DNA of 64,000 nucleotides, from NCBI GenBank assembly GCA_001692895.1, contig KV748184.1, positions 62,001 through 126,000 of the forward strand. Reading direction: 5' to 3'. A program made the position numbers and the translations under genes. Below the pieces are notes generated by a model. It saw only the letters and a list, made by a program, of their open reading frames with translations. It was not told the origin of the DNA and did not search any database. Of this stretch, positions 1-10,831 are shown one piece after another; the stretch's first letter is position 1, and each line of letters opens with the position of its first letter. Source of the DNA: Cenococcum geophilum 1.58. Its lineage: Eukaryota; Ascomycota; Dothideomycetes; Gloniales; Gloniaceae.

Positions 1-780
1 GCCAAAATTCGGAGGCTGAAAATCGAGCAGGGACAATAATGGACCCCCCGCTCATCAACGGAGAGAGGAAGCCAGCGAGGAGACCGTGAACATGGAAAAG
101 CGGCATCACCAACAGGGTCCGATCGGTGGGCGACAAGTCGTATGTTGCTTGAATATTTGCCATAGTTTGGCAAAGATTTTTATGGGTCAAAGGGACCTAC
201 GGACTGTTAATATAAAAAGTCTCTGCACGAACTTGCGTGCACATACAGCTTTTGGTCTACCAGTGGTTCCACTAGTGTGTAGGATCAGAGCGACGTCGTC
301 AGCCTCAGGCTTCTCCATCTCTGCAAGCTTCTTATTCCGTGGTCCATCTTGCTCTCCTACTTCCAGAGATACCTCAGACCCATTCCAGTATACCTCTGCG
401 ATTGCCACACCGCATTTTCTCGCAGCGCGAATTGCCTCGCCATTACCAGCAATCGCACCTTTAGGTACCAAGACTAAAGGAGCCTTCAGATCCTCAAGAT
501 AGAACTCGAATTCTTCCTGCTTGTACGCCGGATTTAGTGGTGCACAAATTGCTCGCTGAAGCGATGTCGCCAGGAAGGATATGATGAATTCAAGGCTGTT
601 TGGAAGGGCGATGCCAACGGCTTCCTTTGGCGATATCCCAATCGCTGCTAACTTCTTCTGAAATGAAAGAATGTGGTCGAGCAATTGACTATGTGAAGCA
701 ATGATAGAATTTGTCTCATTAGGTATTATAACTGCAGGACTTTCTGTCTTCGCAGACAGACAGCTCATAAGTGTAGACAT
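1..780 (-). CDS. PCS60: Oxalyl-CoA synthetase (peroxisomal AMP-binding acyl-CoA ligase), C-terminus off the left edge
   Basis: ATP- and CoA-dependent ligase of the yeast Pcs60/Fat2 type, which activates oxalate to oxalyl-CoA. Exons on the minus strand are 780-247 and 196-1, separated by a 50-nt GTATGT...TAG intron (246-197) with a TTAAC branch site. The visible 243 residues contain the ANL-family phosphate loop HTSGTTGRPKA (about 168-178), ending exactly at the splice site. The second exon continues with a Pcs60-like stretch that includes MPLFHVHGLLAG. The start chosen (MSTLMSCLSA) gives an N-terminus like that of yeast Pcs60; the frame is open further upstream, but that part has no family character. 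The C-terminal half, including any peroxisomal signal, lies outside the window. It is transcribed divergently from the oxalyl-CoA decarboxylase, which supports an oxalate rather than a coumarate role; 4-coumarate:CoA ligase-like activity is the main alternative. Confidence 0.88.
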
Positions 781-1214
781 GATGACGCGATTGGGCTGAT
801 GTGATGAGGCCGCAGAAATCGGGGAAGGGTTTGAGAACAGAACGTTTGCAGGTACATTGCTAACCTCATAATCATTTTTATCATCTTTTACATATCTACT
901 TGGAACGTGAGCTATACGTTTAGACCCGACCGATCGAGGATAGTCTCGGATTCCGAAGTGATGTGCGGATTGTGGCTGAGCTGCAGCCTCACCACTTACC
1001 AAAATACATCCCTACGGTTCCCGAATCCATAATCCACTTCCTCGGGCCGTTTGCCAATACCAGGATAATGGGAATGCGCACCGGAGACAAAGAACTAATG
1101 GTTGCGGTCTTGCAGCTAATGTTTCAGCAGCTTTCAGTGTCTGACATCAAATTCTAGGAACTCGCCGCAGAAAGCACTTTTCTAACTTGATCCTAATTTT
1201 CACGACTTTCCAGA
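781..1214. promoter_or_regulatory. Shared divergent promoter of the oxalate gene pair
   Basis: 434 bp separate the two start codons of the oxalyl-CoA synthetase (minus) and oxalyl-CoA decarboxylase (plus). No other gene fits here. Both genes must be driven from this segment, so it is inferred to be a bidirectional promoter. I could not assign a specific regulator site. Confidence 0.6.
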
Positions 1215-3045
1215 ATGGCAGCAGAAACTACTACCTTGCGACCAACAGGCGCTGCTCTAATAGCGCGAGCGCTGCGGCAACTCGGTATCAAAGTTATATT
1301 CGGTCTAGTCGGCATACCGGTCGTTCAGATTGCAGAAGAAGCTATTGCTCTAGGCATAAGATTCATCGCATTTCGCAATGAACAGGCCGCAAGTTATGCT
1401 GCGACAGCATATGGGTACCTCACAGGTAGACCAGGTGTCTGTTTGGTTGTTGGTGGGCCAGGAGTACTTCATGCTATGGCAGGAATAGGCAACTCGTCCA
1501 TCAATGCATTCCCAATGCTCCTTCTTGCTGGGTCATGCGAAACGCATCTTGTGACAAAAGGAGCTTTCCAGGAACTCGACGCAATTTCCCTTCTTGCCCC
1601 GCATACAAAGATTGCCATTAGACCAAACCTGGACTCAATCTCTCAATCACTTACACATGCCTACCGATCTTCCTGGTATGGCCGCGCAGGAACTGGCTTC
1701 GTGGATCTTCCAGCAGATGTTATTCAAGGCAGGGGCATGGAGGAAACAGTGATGGCCACGGTCGTGCCAGCTGCACCGCGAGCTGGGCCAGATCCAACAA
1801 AGCTGTCCGCCATTGCGCAACTCCTGCGCTCTGCAAAGGCACCACTTGTTGTCGTTGGAAAGGGCGCGGCTTATGCCCAAGCAGAAACTTCAATCCGTCA
1901 ACTGGTTGATCAAACTAACATTCCATTCCTACCTACGCCAATGGGCAAGGGCGTGCTCCCTGACTCTCATCCATCAAATACGTCATCGGCACGCTCTACT
2001 GCTCTAAAGGGAGCTGATGTTGTCTTGATTCTTGGGGCACGACTTAACTGGATTCTTCATTTCGGAGACGAGCCGAAATGGAACTCGGGAGTGAAATTGA
2101 TCCAAGTCGACATATCCGCCGAGGAGATTGGGAAAAATAACGGAGACGCTGAACTGGGCATTGTGGGTGATATCAATGTTGTCGTTCCACAACTTACTGC
2201 TGCGCTCCAAGACTGGCGATATGATACTTCTACTGCTTACATCGAATCTATTCAGGCTAGTAAGGCCAAAAACGAGGCGAATGCCGCGAAGACTACGAAG
2301 ATTGTAAAATCGCCGATGGGATACCATCAAATCTTCGACATCATCAAGACTACTCTGCATAGACTGTCCCCGCCGGAGAATGGCAACGTCGTCTATATCT
2401 CTGAAGGTGCTAATACAATGGATATCTCTCGCAGTGCCTTCCCTGTTGAGCACCCTCGCCTTCGCATGGACGCTGGAACACATGCGACTATGGGAGTCGG
2501 ATTAGGCTACGCTATAGCAGCACATGCTGCGTATAACTACCCTGATCCTGAAGCGCGTACGGGGCCCTCCAATTGCTCTAAGAAAGTCGTGTGCTTGGAA
2601 GGCGACTCGGCATTTGGCTTTTCCATGCCGGAGGTTGAGACGATGGCACGGTACAACATGGATATCCTGATGTTCGTAGTTAACAACGGCGGCATTTANC
2701 ATGGAGACAGTGAAGACTCAGATGAGTGGTTGAAGTTGCAGGAGAAAACTCGACAGGGCGAGAAGGGCGGACTGCGCAGCACCAGCCTTGGCTGGGAGGT
2801 CGGATATGAGAAGATGGCGGAGATGTGTGGGGGAAAGGGATACCTGGTGCGCACGCCTGAGGAGCTGGAAAAGGTGACGGAGGAAGGATTTAATGCCTCT
2901 GTGCCGGTTGTTGTCAATGTTATCATTGAGAGCGGGTCGGCTAAGAAGCTGGTAAGTTCCTAAGTTTGATGCCATGCCCCTTCGAAAATAGGTATTGACA
3001 ATTTGGCAGGAGTTCGCATGGCAGAAAAGTGGTGCTAAGAAATGA
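1215..3045 (+). CDS. Oxalyl-CoA decarboxylase / 2-hydroxyacyl-CoA lyase family, ThDP-dependent
   Basis: Decarboxylates oxalyl-CoA to formyl-CoA and CO2. Exons are 1215-2951 and 3010-3045, with a 58-nt GTAAGT...CAG intron; the product is 590 residues. It has the three-domain fold of thiamine-diphosphate enzymes. The catalytic glutamate is E56 in FRNEQAASY, in the N-terminal Pyr domain. A central TPP_M domain covers about 195-330. The C-terminal PP domain has the metal/ThDP motif GDS (463-465) followed 27 residues later by NNGGI (490-494). One ambiguous base at 2699 leaves residue 495 unresolved; TAN would be Tyr for either pyrimidine, which suits the family motif NNGGIYHG. The last exon adds only 11 codons and ends AKK, not a classical SKL-type peroxisomal signal. 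The family includes yeast Pxp1. Adjacency to the synthetase gives a two-step oxalate degradation module. Confidence 0.9.
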
Positions 3046-4163
3046 TGGAGGGCGTGAGGACGCTGCTATGTGTGCATCGAGATACATATCTACGAGTATT
3101 CCTGGACCAGCATGCGAGGCAATAAATTCGTCGCGTTGCTTTGCGGATTTTAGCATGAAGCATGAGGTGTGAGGCAAATTTAGGGTTTTTATAGTTTAAA
3201 GACGAATCTTACTCAATAGTGCTCCCATTTGCAATTTATTTGTGTCGAGTTCTGAGATTTGTCAACAACCCTGACTGGATCGGAGATGCGACCCCGCAGG
3301 CCGATTGAGGGGGTTGCGCAGTCCCCAGGCACCAACCCCCATCAATAATAAAACCCGAAATTGAGGGTTGGTCGGGAATTCTAGACCACCATTGGTTAAC
3401 TATTGTAGATTGACAGGGATCGGGATCAAGTATGCGCGTGGGCTTGGCCGAAGCTCCGGGTGGGTCCCTTCACTGACCTCATAAAAGACATTTAAAATTC
3501 TTCCTTCAAGGCGTCAAAGCTGTGCAGTCGTACGAGACTTTGTACTTGATTTATTAATGATTAAGGTTTTATGTGGAGGATGGACATCGAGAAACGTGCC
3601 ACGATTTAGAATTCCACGCATGATGAGTCGATCTGATTTCGATTCCGGAAACACCAACCGCGAACCACAACTCCACCTTGAGCTTCAAACCCATCTATAA
3701 GTTCCGACGCATACTTTACATCATTCGCTCTATAATGAGCGGAACTGTTCCATCTTTGAAGAAAGGCTTGCTTGAGCGAGCTCCCACATGACGAGACGGT
3801 CGGAACGACGGCTACTGATGCACAACGGAATCCACAGCAACTCGGTGACCCTAATCGCTTTGAACCAGATCAATGGAACTGAACAATGTGTATACCCGGG
3901 ATTCTATTGCATGTAGGATGCATGAAAACCCCTTGTTCCAAATTTGGGTGCTCTCGGAAACCGAATTGTCAGGATGACGATGAATCTGAGCCGAACATCG
4001 TGAAGGCTGAGCCAGAAGCTTTGACCTTAAATTATACCAACAAGCTTGCAGGCAATTTTCAAACCCCGACAATTGGAAGCAGAAGCCTTTATAAGTATGA
4101 GACATAAGAATTCCAGTATGCAACCACACCTGTGCATTAGATTATTCCCAGAACCTCGACACT
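3046..4163. other. Intergenic region, promoter of the Ayg1-like hydrolase
   Basis: No credible gene. The short open frames here (for example around 3851-4129) have no recognisable protein character. A TATA-like TTTATAAG at about 4087-4094 lies some 70 bp upstream of the hydrolase start codon. Confidence 0.5.
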
Positions 4164-5619
4164 ATGCCTCCACCATACTTCGTCGGCGAGCCTACCCCTA
4201 AACAGGGTGCTCATCATGAATCTATCAGTGCTCTGTGGGGGATTAAGTGGAAGAAGAGGGTAATTAAAGCTACAATTTCTATTCGTGATCAATTGCTAAT
4301 ACCTCCTGCTGCCTGATAGGCCACCCTCGGTATCTACCCATTTATGGAGGGTAAAGTAGAAGACTTCGAAGAAGTCTTTGATCATTTTGCCAAGGTCAGG
4401 CCTTATGATATATGAAATATCTTATATGTCTGTTTCTTACAGCAATATAGAATAACATCTATCCTCCATATGACTTTGAAGTCTATTCCGAGCCATTCTT
4501 TCCCGTTGCTGAGAACCTCGAGCGTCTGGCCGCTGAAGCAGAGAAGAGCGGGGATACCAAGAAAGCATGTGAGCTCTATCTCCGCGCTGCCTGCGTCTAC
4601 CGCACCGCCCGCCAACCCTGCCCAATATCTCCGCGCCAGCATATCGCTTGGGAGCGCCAGAAGGTCGCCTTCTTCAAAGGCTCCAAGTACCTTGACGCTC
4701 CGCTCGTGGAGCACCTGATTCCGCACTACCACGCTAAACCCGGCACCAAAGAAATGTACACATCCATTCCGGTCACCGTCCGCCTGCCCCCGAACGCCAA
4801 ACCAGGCGATTCATTTCCAACCGTGCTTCAGATCTATGGCCTTGATGGCTACCGGACAGAGCATACCATGCCCTCCAGCCATCACATTGCCAACGGCTGG
4901 GCCTCAATGGCTGTCGAGATCCCCGGTACGGGTGACTGCCCTGCGGATCCCAATGACCCCACCAGTGCTGAACGCCTATGGAGCTCCGTTTTGGACTGGG
5001 TAGAGCAGCAGCCATGGGTCCAGAAGGGAAAGCTCATTGCGTGGGGCGTCAGCTGCGGCGGGTACTATGCCATGCGGATTGCACACACGCACAAGGACCG
5101 CTTGCTCGGTGTGGTTGCGCAGGGAGGCGGATGCCATCACATGTTTGATCCGGAATGGTTAGAGATTGCCAGCCATATGGAGTATCCGTTTGAGTAAGTC
5201 ACCCCCTTCCTGCACTCTAGATTTTAAAAACTGAGAGCATGGGACTCGTGCTAAAAATTCATAGCTTAACCCAAGTCCTTGCTATCAAGTTCGGCTACTC
5301 GAATGTCGAGAAAATGAAGATCGACTCCCGTGAACGCTTCTCCCTCCTCGAAAACGGTATCCTCGATATGCCATCCACCAAGCTCCTTCTCATCAACGGC
5401 ATGCTGGATGAGCTGTTCCCTATTGAAGATTGCATGTTGCCGCTGCAGTACGGGAGTGTCAAGGACGCGCGGTTTTTCCAGGGCTCGAAGCATATGGGTG
5501 AGCCACATGCTAGGAAATTTATTTTGGAATGGGTCAAGGATTTGTTTGCAACTGTGGGTCCGAAGCAGAAGCTGCTGAATGGTGTTAACGGTGTTAACGG
5601 CGTCAATGGTGTACATTAG
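4164..5619 (+). CDS. Ayg1-like alpha/beta hydrolase (polyketide chain-shortening type)
   Basis: Homologue of the Aspergillus Ayg1/FrsA-like hydrolase that trims a heptaketide naphthopyrone to tetrahydroxynaphthalene in conidial melanin synthesis. Four exons: 4164-4259, 4320-4394, 4451-5193, 5265-5619; introns of 56-71 nt, all GT-AG and frame-consistent; 422 residues against about 400 for Ayg1. The N-terminal helical cap is followed by the hydrolase core, with family stretches EIPGTGDCPADP and LDGYRTEHTM. The inferred triad is S258 in the nucleophile elbow GVSCGG, D353 in NGMLDEL and H381 in GSKHMG. The third acceptor was placed at ATAG (4447-4450), because only this joins to the conserved Ayg1-like segment. 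The C-terminus carries an unusual NGV repeat from a 9-bp tandem repeat. As part of the PKS cluster it may hydrolyse or shorten the PKS product; true chain shortening is inferred, not shown. Confidence 0.88.
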
Positions 5620-6414
5620 AGTCTAGGCATTGCCGGACGAAGATGGAGTGGGAGATTTGGTGCGACTTATTAAGATTGTTCATATATTACGTATCCTGGA
5701 GAATGGAGTATTGTTATTCAAACACTACGACAGTATTTCTAACCCATGGGCGTGAAAAGTAGATATAATGGGTAAGCACAGGAGCGGTAACATACGGACG
5801 AAGTTGTGATATATTATGTTTTAACAGCACCCTATGGTGCAAATTGTTGGAATGGATGAATGAAGCATATGAACGTATCAGTTCACAAGGTAAATAAGAT
5901 TATTCCTGAAGCCATGTGTTGAATATGCGAGGGGTCTAACTTTGATTAAAGTACTCTCGCGAAGTAAAAAGCTAAAAGCATTGTTACGATTCCCGTAGTT
6001 CTCTTGGGTCCCCGAATCTAAGCATCCGGATTTTGGAAAGTTCGCGTATAATTGAAAGTGATGTTTATTCTATAACGCTATACTTTTACTTATTCACGCT
6101 TCACAACAAGGACTACCCGTACAGAGAGTGGCGAATCGAGCATCTCATATAAGGACTAGAGCGGCGAAATATAGGCCGAGATGAATGCCTCGCCAGAGAG
6201 GCTGCCATATTGTGTTTCTCCAGAAAACTATCTGCTCCAGTTACTAAAGGAGAGGCTGGGACTGCAGAAGCTGCGCAACAGTATTAGAAAATTGATTCTA
6301 CACCACGCCCTTCTAATGCAACACCTGCAAAGCTAAGGAAGAAATGCTCTCCATTCGCAGACCGCATTTATTATCTCAAGTTCTGCTTTCTCGGAGGTCT
6401 GAGAAGTGTGAACA
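5620..6414. other. Convergent intergenic region
   Basis: Lies between the 3' ends of the Ayg1-like hydrolase (plus) and the esterase (minus). It should hold both polyadenylation regions. No gene or repeat recognised. Confidence 0.5.
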
Positions 6415-8046
6415 CTAACCACGCAAATGCTTATACAATGCCTTCTCGAGCTCCAGCAACAATTCTGTAACCATTGGGTCTCCCGGCGGGAGGATCTGCG
6501 TCGTCAGCATTCCGCCAATGCCGGTCTTACAGTCAAGCCACTATATTACATGGAGTCAGCCAATGCGTCAGAATTCTCGATGACGGAAAAAACTTACGCA
6601 GTGGGTTCCTGGCATTCCCGACCAATTGCACGACCCCTTCATCCTTCTGCCGGGGAAATCCTCACCCGCAATCGACGACCCAAAACCGAAAGTGCCCTCC
6701 GCCCCCTTTGGCCACGTCTGTCCTAGATGGCCCTGCCCAACGCCCCGGATCACTTCCAAGAAGTACTCATTCGTCGGCAGCTGTGGCGTTACAAGTATGT
6801 CGAAGCTCTCAGCGCTCATTATCTTCTTGTCTTTGGTAATTAACGCCTGTAGGACTTTCGTGCAGTCCTCGATCGTGCTGTAAAGCCCGACGCCACCGCA
6901 GCAGTCCTTAGCATACTTACCCTGGGCCTCTTGTGGGACAACGCCAGCACTGATCTCGCCTGTAGCGCGGTTCCGCGCTGCCATAGCCATGCGACGAGCC
7001 GGGAAGTCTGGACGGAGATCTGGGCGGAATGTCGTGGATTCCATACCTAGCCTTTGCCAGATGTTTTGCTTCATGTACTCTTCGAGTGATAAGCCACTGG
7101 TAACTTCGATCAGGCGGCCTGCCCAGTCCATTCCTGGACTGTAGGCCCAGCCTTGGCCTGGCTCGTAGATGAGGGGCTTCTTATAGCCAGTCTATTACGG
7201 TTAGTGTATCAGATCTTAGGTTCGGTACCAAGATGTCTAGCGTACTAGAGAGCCGCTGAACGTGTTTTCAGTGATGCCGTGGTATGCAGACCATTCCTTG
7301 AGTCCGTCGTGTCCGTAATCATAGATCATGCCGCTTGTGTGGGTTAAGAGTTGCCTATGCGTAGGTCTGAGCTATTGTAATTCCAGAGTGGCCATCGCTA
7401 AAATCGTTAATGGAGGAATCATACATACCGGAGAGTAATAGGGCTCGAAACAGGTTTGGTGATTGGGACGCGAGGAATCTTCTCCGACTCCTCGAATCCG
7501 ACGAGCAGTTCGATCTCTGCCAGCTCTGGAACTATCTCTCGGACGTTGGTATCCAAAGTGAAAAGTCCTTGCTCAATTGCAATCATGCATGCCATGCAGG
7601 TTTGCAACTTAGTAATTGAACCAACCCACATCGTTGAATCAAGTCCAAGAGAAGCTGTCTTAGCATGCAGGTTTGCAACTTAGTAATTGAACCAACCCAC
7701 ATCGTTGAATCAAGTCCAAGAGAAGCTGTCTTAGCATGCAGGTTTGCAACTTAGTAATTGAACCAACCCACATCGTTGAATCAAGTCCAAGAGAAGCTGT
7801 CTTAGTAAGATTGATAGAGCGGCTGCCCATCGCCTTGGCGTATATAATCTCGCCTACTATAAGGTTAGAATGGAACGGTTTGGAAGATTACACTTGCCAC
7901 CAGATTCAATAACGAAATAGCGAGATACCATTTTTGTCAACAGCCGAGAAAGCTGCTCCTCGCAAATGATTGGGAATGATAGCTGTGAACTTCTCCAAAA
8001 TGCTATCCAGTTCCTCCGCCAGTGTCATGGTCGGCATCGAACCCAT
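6415..8046 (-). pseudogene. Beta-lactamase-fold esterase/transesterase, frame broken by a 71-bp triplication
   Basis: Class C beta-lactamase-related hydrolase, the fungal family that includes LovD-type acyltransferases. Exons (minus): 8046-7929, 7853-7429, 7354-7246, 7191-6598, 6540-6415, joined by GT-AG introns of 75, 74, 54 and 57 nt. With only one copy of the 71-bp unit the five exons are in frame and give about 409 residues. These carry the catalytic SxxK motif (GSITK, S71 and K74), QLLTHTSGM after the second intron, a tyrosine-containing GWAYSPGMDW segment and a C-terminal WLDCKTGIGG segment. Two extra copies add 142 bp, shift the frame and create a stop just after the second SITK copy. 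No AG|GT junction inside the unit would let splicing remove exactly two copies. The gene is therefore dead, recently inactivated, or misassembled. All other motifs look intact, so inactivation would be recent. Confidence 0.8.
7593..7805. repeat. 71-bp direct repeat, three tandem copies inside the esterase
   Basis: Copies start at 7593, 7664 and 7735 and appear identical. Each encodes the active-site segment WVGSITKLQTC on the minus strand. 71 is not a multiple of three, so the copies cannot be read through as protein repeats. Identity is consistent with a very young slippage or duplication event, or an assembly error. Confidence 0.95.
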
Positions 8047-8623
8047 CTTGCTTTGTACTAATGCCTTTGGGGAAGAAAGCAGAATATTAGTCTATCGAAA
8101 ATAAGGAATGGCGATGGTATAATGATGTAGAATTTATGAAAATTCTCTGCTGCACTGACCGAGGGAAGCTCTTTAGCAATATTTATGCCAAGCCATCCCC
8201 TGCATTTTCGGGGACTATAAGTTGAGGATGGCCGGTGCTTACATTCCAGGCTGCTGATTTTAGTGAAACAGTTCAGATACTCTGAGATAGTGATCTAACT
8301 GATCGATTTCGGTTACCGATAAGCGAAGAATGGCCTGACCAGAAGTTCATAATCCGCTCTACAATATTCGGAAATCGTGTTTTCATCCAGCTAGGTTGGC
8401 ATTTCGGGGAATTCTTAACATTTCTCAATATAGTGTATTGTGTGTTAATGCCCGGTCATCCCATGATAACACCCCGCCCTGCTACTAAAGGCTCGCATCA
8501 ACCTGAAAAGATAATGTCCAAGAAATCAAGAGTCTCCTTTGAAATAAATCGCAGTTCCTTTCAGGTATCTCTAAACAGAAACCTACCTCGACATTTCTCC
8601 CCCTCTCGTCAACTTTTGCCGCA
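8047..8623. promoter_or_regulatory. Divergent promoter region between esterase and FAD monooxygenase
   Basis: 577 bp lie between the two divergent start codons. A pyrimidine-rich stretch directly upstream of the monooxygenase ATG (about 8590-8620) is typical of fungal 5' leaders. No gene is seen here. Confidence 0.5.
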
Positions 8624-9856
8624 ATGTCGCCCTCTATTTCACAACTGCCCCCTCGTGTTCTCATCATCGGCGCCGGGTTGGGTGGCCTCTCTCTTGCCCA
8701 AGGCCTCAAGAAAGCTCACATTCCTTTTCATGTCTTCGAGCGTGACCCATCTTCGAACTTCCGTGCTCAAGGGTACAGGATTAAGATCAACCATGAGGGT
8801 GCACAAGCCTTGAAGGCAGTTCTTACTGCGGAGATGTGGGATTACTTCGAGCACAGTTGCGCGGAGTCTAAATTCGGCGAAACAAACATCAACGCTCTCG
8901 ATGGCGGAATCATTGCTAGTCGTGCTGGGCCTGGGGCTCGCGGCGGTACTATCCCGTACTTGGCTGACCGAACTGTTCTAAGAAATTTGCTTTTCCGTGG
9001 ACTTGAAGAGGATATTTCCTTTGGCAAGACCTTGATTCGGTATGAGGTCATTGAAGAAGGAGTGATCGCACATTTTGCAGACGGTTCTTCGGAGCAAGGA
9101 ATCCTTCTCGTGGGCGCTGACGGTGTCCGCTCGCCAGTTCGCAAGCAATTCCTCCCGGATCACAAGCCCGTTGACACCAACGGTCGATGCATATATGGCA
9201 AGACTCCCCTGACCGAGGAGTTGATGAACGTGTACCCTTCTAAGGCCGCAAAGTGGATGACCTTAATCCTCGATAAGACTCCCATGACGCAAACCCTCGA
9301 TATCGACGAGACGCCATTGACTTGCCTCCTCGAGCCAGTGCGATTCCAGCAGAACGAGCTAAGGCATAAGCTCCCTCAGGATTATATCTACTGGGTCCTC
9401 ATCTCCCGATCTGACGTTTTCGGCGCATCAACTGAAGAACTCCTATCTTTGAATGGCGAGCAGTCCGCTAAGCTCTCTCTCAAGCTAACTGAGGAGTGGG
9501 ACGAGTCAATTCGCGCGCTGTTTAAGAACCAGGATATCAGACAGTCCTCGACTCTCCGAATCTCTTCCGCGAAGCCCAACATCCCCGTCTGGGAGCCTTC
9601 ACCCCGGGTTACTTTGCTCGGAGATGCGGTCCACGTTATGTCACCTAGTGGCGGTGTTGGTGCTGTCACTGCCATTATGGATGCTGCTACTTTGTCCGGA
9701 GCTTTGGCTGCGGAGGGGATCTCTGCAAGAAGCATTGGTCAGTATGAGGCTATGATGAGAATGTACGCGAAGAAATCTATCGAGAGGAGTTATTTCGGTG
9801 GCAAGAAGATGTTCGGACAGCGATGGTTCGATGATTGTGAGTTGCTGGACTTTTAG
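8624..9856 (+). CDS. Group A FAD-dependent monooxygenase (salicylate hydroxylase-like)
   Basis: Single-exon gene of 410 residues. It shows the three fingerprints of class A flavoprotein hydroxylases: the dinucleotide fold GAGLGG (16-21), the FAD/NAD(P)H motif GADG (164-167) and the GD motif LLGDAVHVMSP (G333-D334). The size matches salicylate-hydroxylase-like enzymes, which hydroxylate aromatic rings using NAD(P)H and O2. No membrane anchor is seen. Its place between the esterase and the EthD gene in the PKS cluster suggests it hydroxylates the aromatic polyketide, oxidatively decarboxylates it, or makes a quinone. The exact substrate cannot be read from sequence. Confidence 0.88.
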   Translation: MSPSISQLPPRVLIIGAGLGGLSLAQGLKKAHIPFHVFERDPSSNFRAQGYRIKINHEGAQALKAVLTAEMWDYFEHSCAESKFGETNINALDGGIIASRAGPGARGGTIPYLADRTVLRNLLFRGLEEDISFGKTLIRYEVIEEGVIAHFADGSSEQGILLVGADGVRSPVRKQFLPDHKPVDTNGRCIYGKTPLTEELMNVYPSKAAKWMTLILDKTPMTQTLDIDETPLTCLLEPVRFQQNELRHKLPQDYIYWVLISRSDVFGASTEELLSLNGEQSAKLSLKLTEEWDESIRALFKNQDIRQSSTLRISSAKPNIPVWEPSPRVTLLGDAVHVMSPSGGVGAVTAIMDAATLSGALAAEGISARSIGQYEAMMRMYAKKSIERSYFGGKKMFGQRWFDDCELLDF

Positions 9857-10831
9857 ATTAACGTGGCTACTTGGGAGGATGGGATCGGCTTCTGGGAGTG
9901 CGCTAGTTCTTTTCTCTATACTCATGCATTTAGAGCCAAACTGTTTGAGGTTCAGAATGTAATTATCTGAAAGGAATATATTTTTTGAATCACCATGGGC
10001 TTCGTGAATGCCTAAACGCTGTGTGAAAGCCTTAAAATGCTAGCAAGCATTAGAGCGATTATCCCTTAATCCGCTGAAATTCGTCCACGCGTTATCGATA
10101 AGAATTAGCCAATTAAATCAACGCAATCAACTTTTCGCGTAGTTTAGATTCCGTGTTCTGCACGGACCACTTACTCCGTGGACGCCAACGGGTTAAGGGA
10201 TGGCTTTGAATAACTCCCCAAAGCATTTGCGCGTGCAACTGGACTCACGGAAAGTAGTCAAAAGATGCTAAGGATGGCACTAGACGGAGATTGAGATTCG
10301 AGAGAATGCCAAGGCTTGGTACATGCTCTTGCTTGACACTGCCCCTGCCGCCGGGCTGGGATACCTGATCTTCTATCGTGATACTAAGAATATCAACTCG
10401 CCGTGTTAAAAATATTTGCTTTTACTCTCCTATGATTCACTCCCTTCAATCCGACACGTCAGTCTTTCATCGCCAAGTGTTTCAACTCATTAACTTTGCT
10501 TCTATGAGAGGAAATCTTCTTACACTGCCTTCCTACTCGGTACCCGAAAATAATCTTCTTGTAATGTTATTCGGGCAGTTAACGCAAAGAGCGGTCACAA
10601 CCTCTCCTGGAATATGAGAGCTAGTCATAGAAGCAATGTTTCACCGAGAGCAACCTCCCTTTGGTCGAAAGATATTTCAATCGGGCTATTTCTGTAACCA
10701 CACAGCGGCACTGGACAGATTTTACTTAAATATATTCCTCCCGCCATCGCCACTACCTTAGAGACTTGAACATCTACACCTTTTGCAATCTTCTGCGCCG
10801 GAACTCGTATATTCATTGAATATCCACCAAA
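9857..10831. other. Intergenic region upstream of the EthD gene
   Basis: Contains the inverted-repeat element at 10061-10201 and an AT-rich TATA-like stretch (AAATATATT, about 10727-10735) roughly 100 bp upstream of the EthD start. The short open frame at 10378-10617 has no protein character. Confidence 0.45.
10061..10201. repeat. 141-bp imperfect inverted-repeat element (MITE-like)
   Basis: The left end ATCCCTTAA(T/C)CCG... is matched by its reverse complement at the right end, and a CGTCCACG/CGTGGACG pair follows further in. The arms cover roughly 30 bp each with several mismatches. No clear target-site duplication is visible. It lies in the intergenic space between the monooxygenase and the EthD gene. 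Confidence 0.5.

Noticed and set aside
187-1002. Longer N-terminal extension of the oxalyl-CoA synthetase (start at 1002)
   Set aside because: The extra 74 residues have no family character; the ATG at 780 gives a Pcs60-like N-terminus.
3886-4107. Possible small gene before the Ayg1-like hydrolase
   Set aside because: Open frame on both strands without protein features and overlapping the likely promoter.
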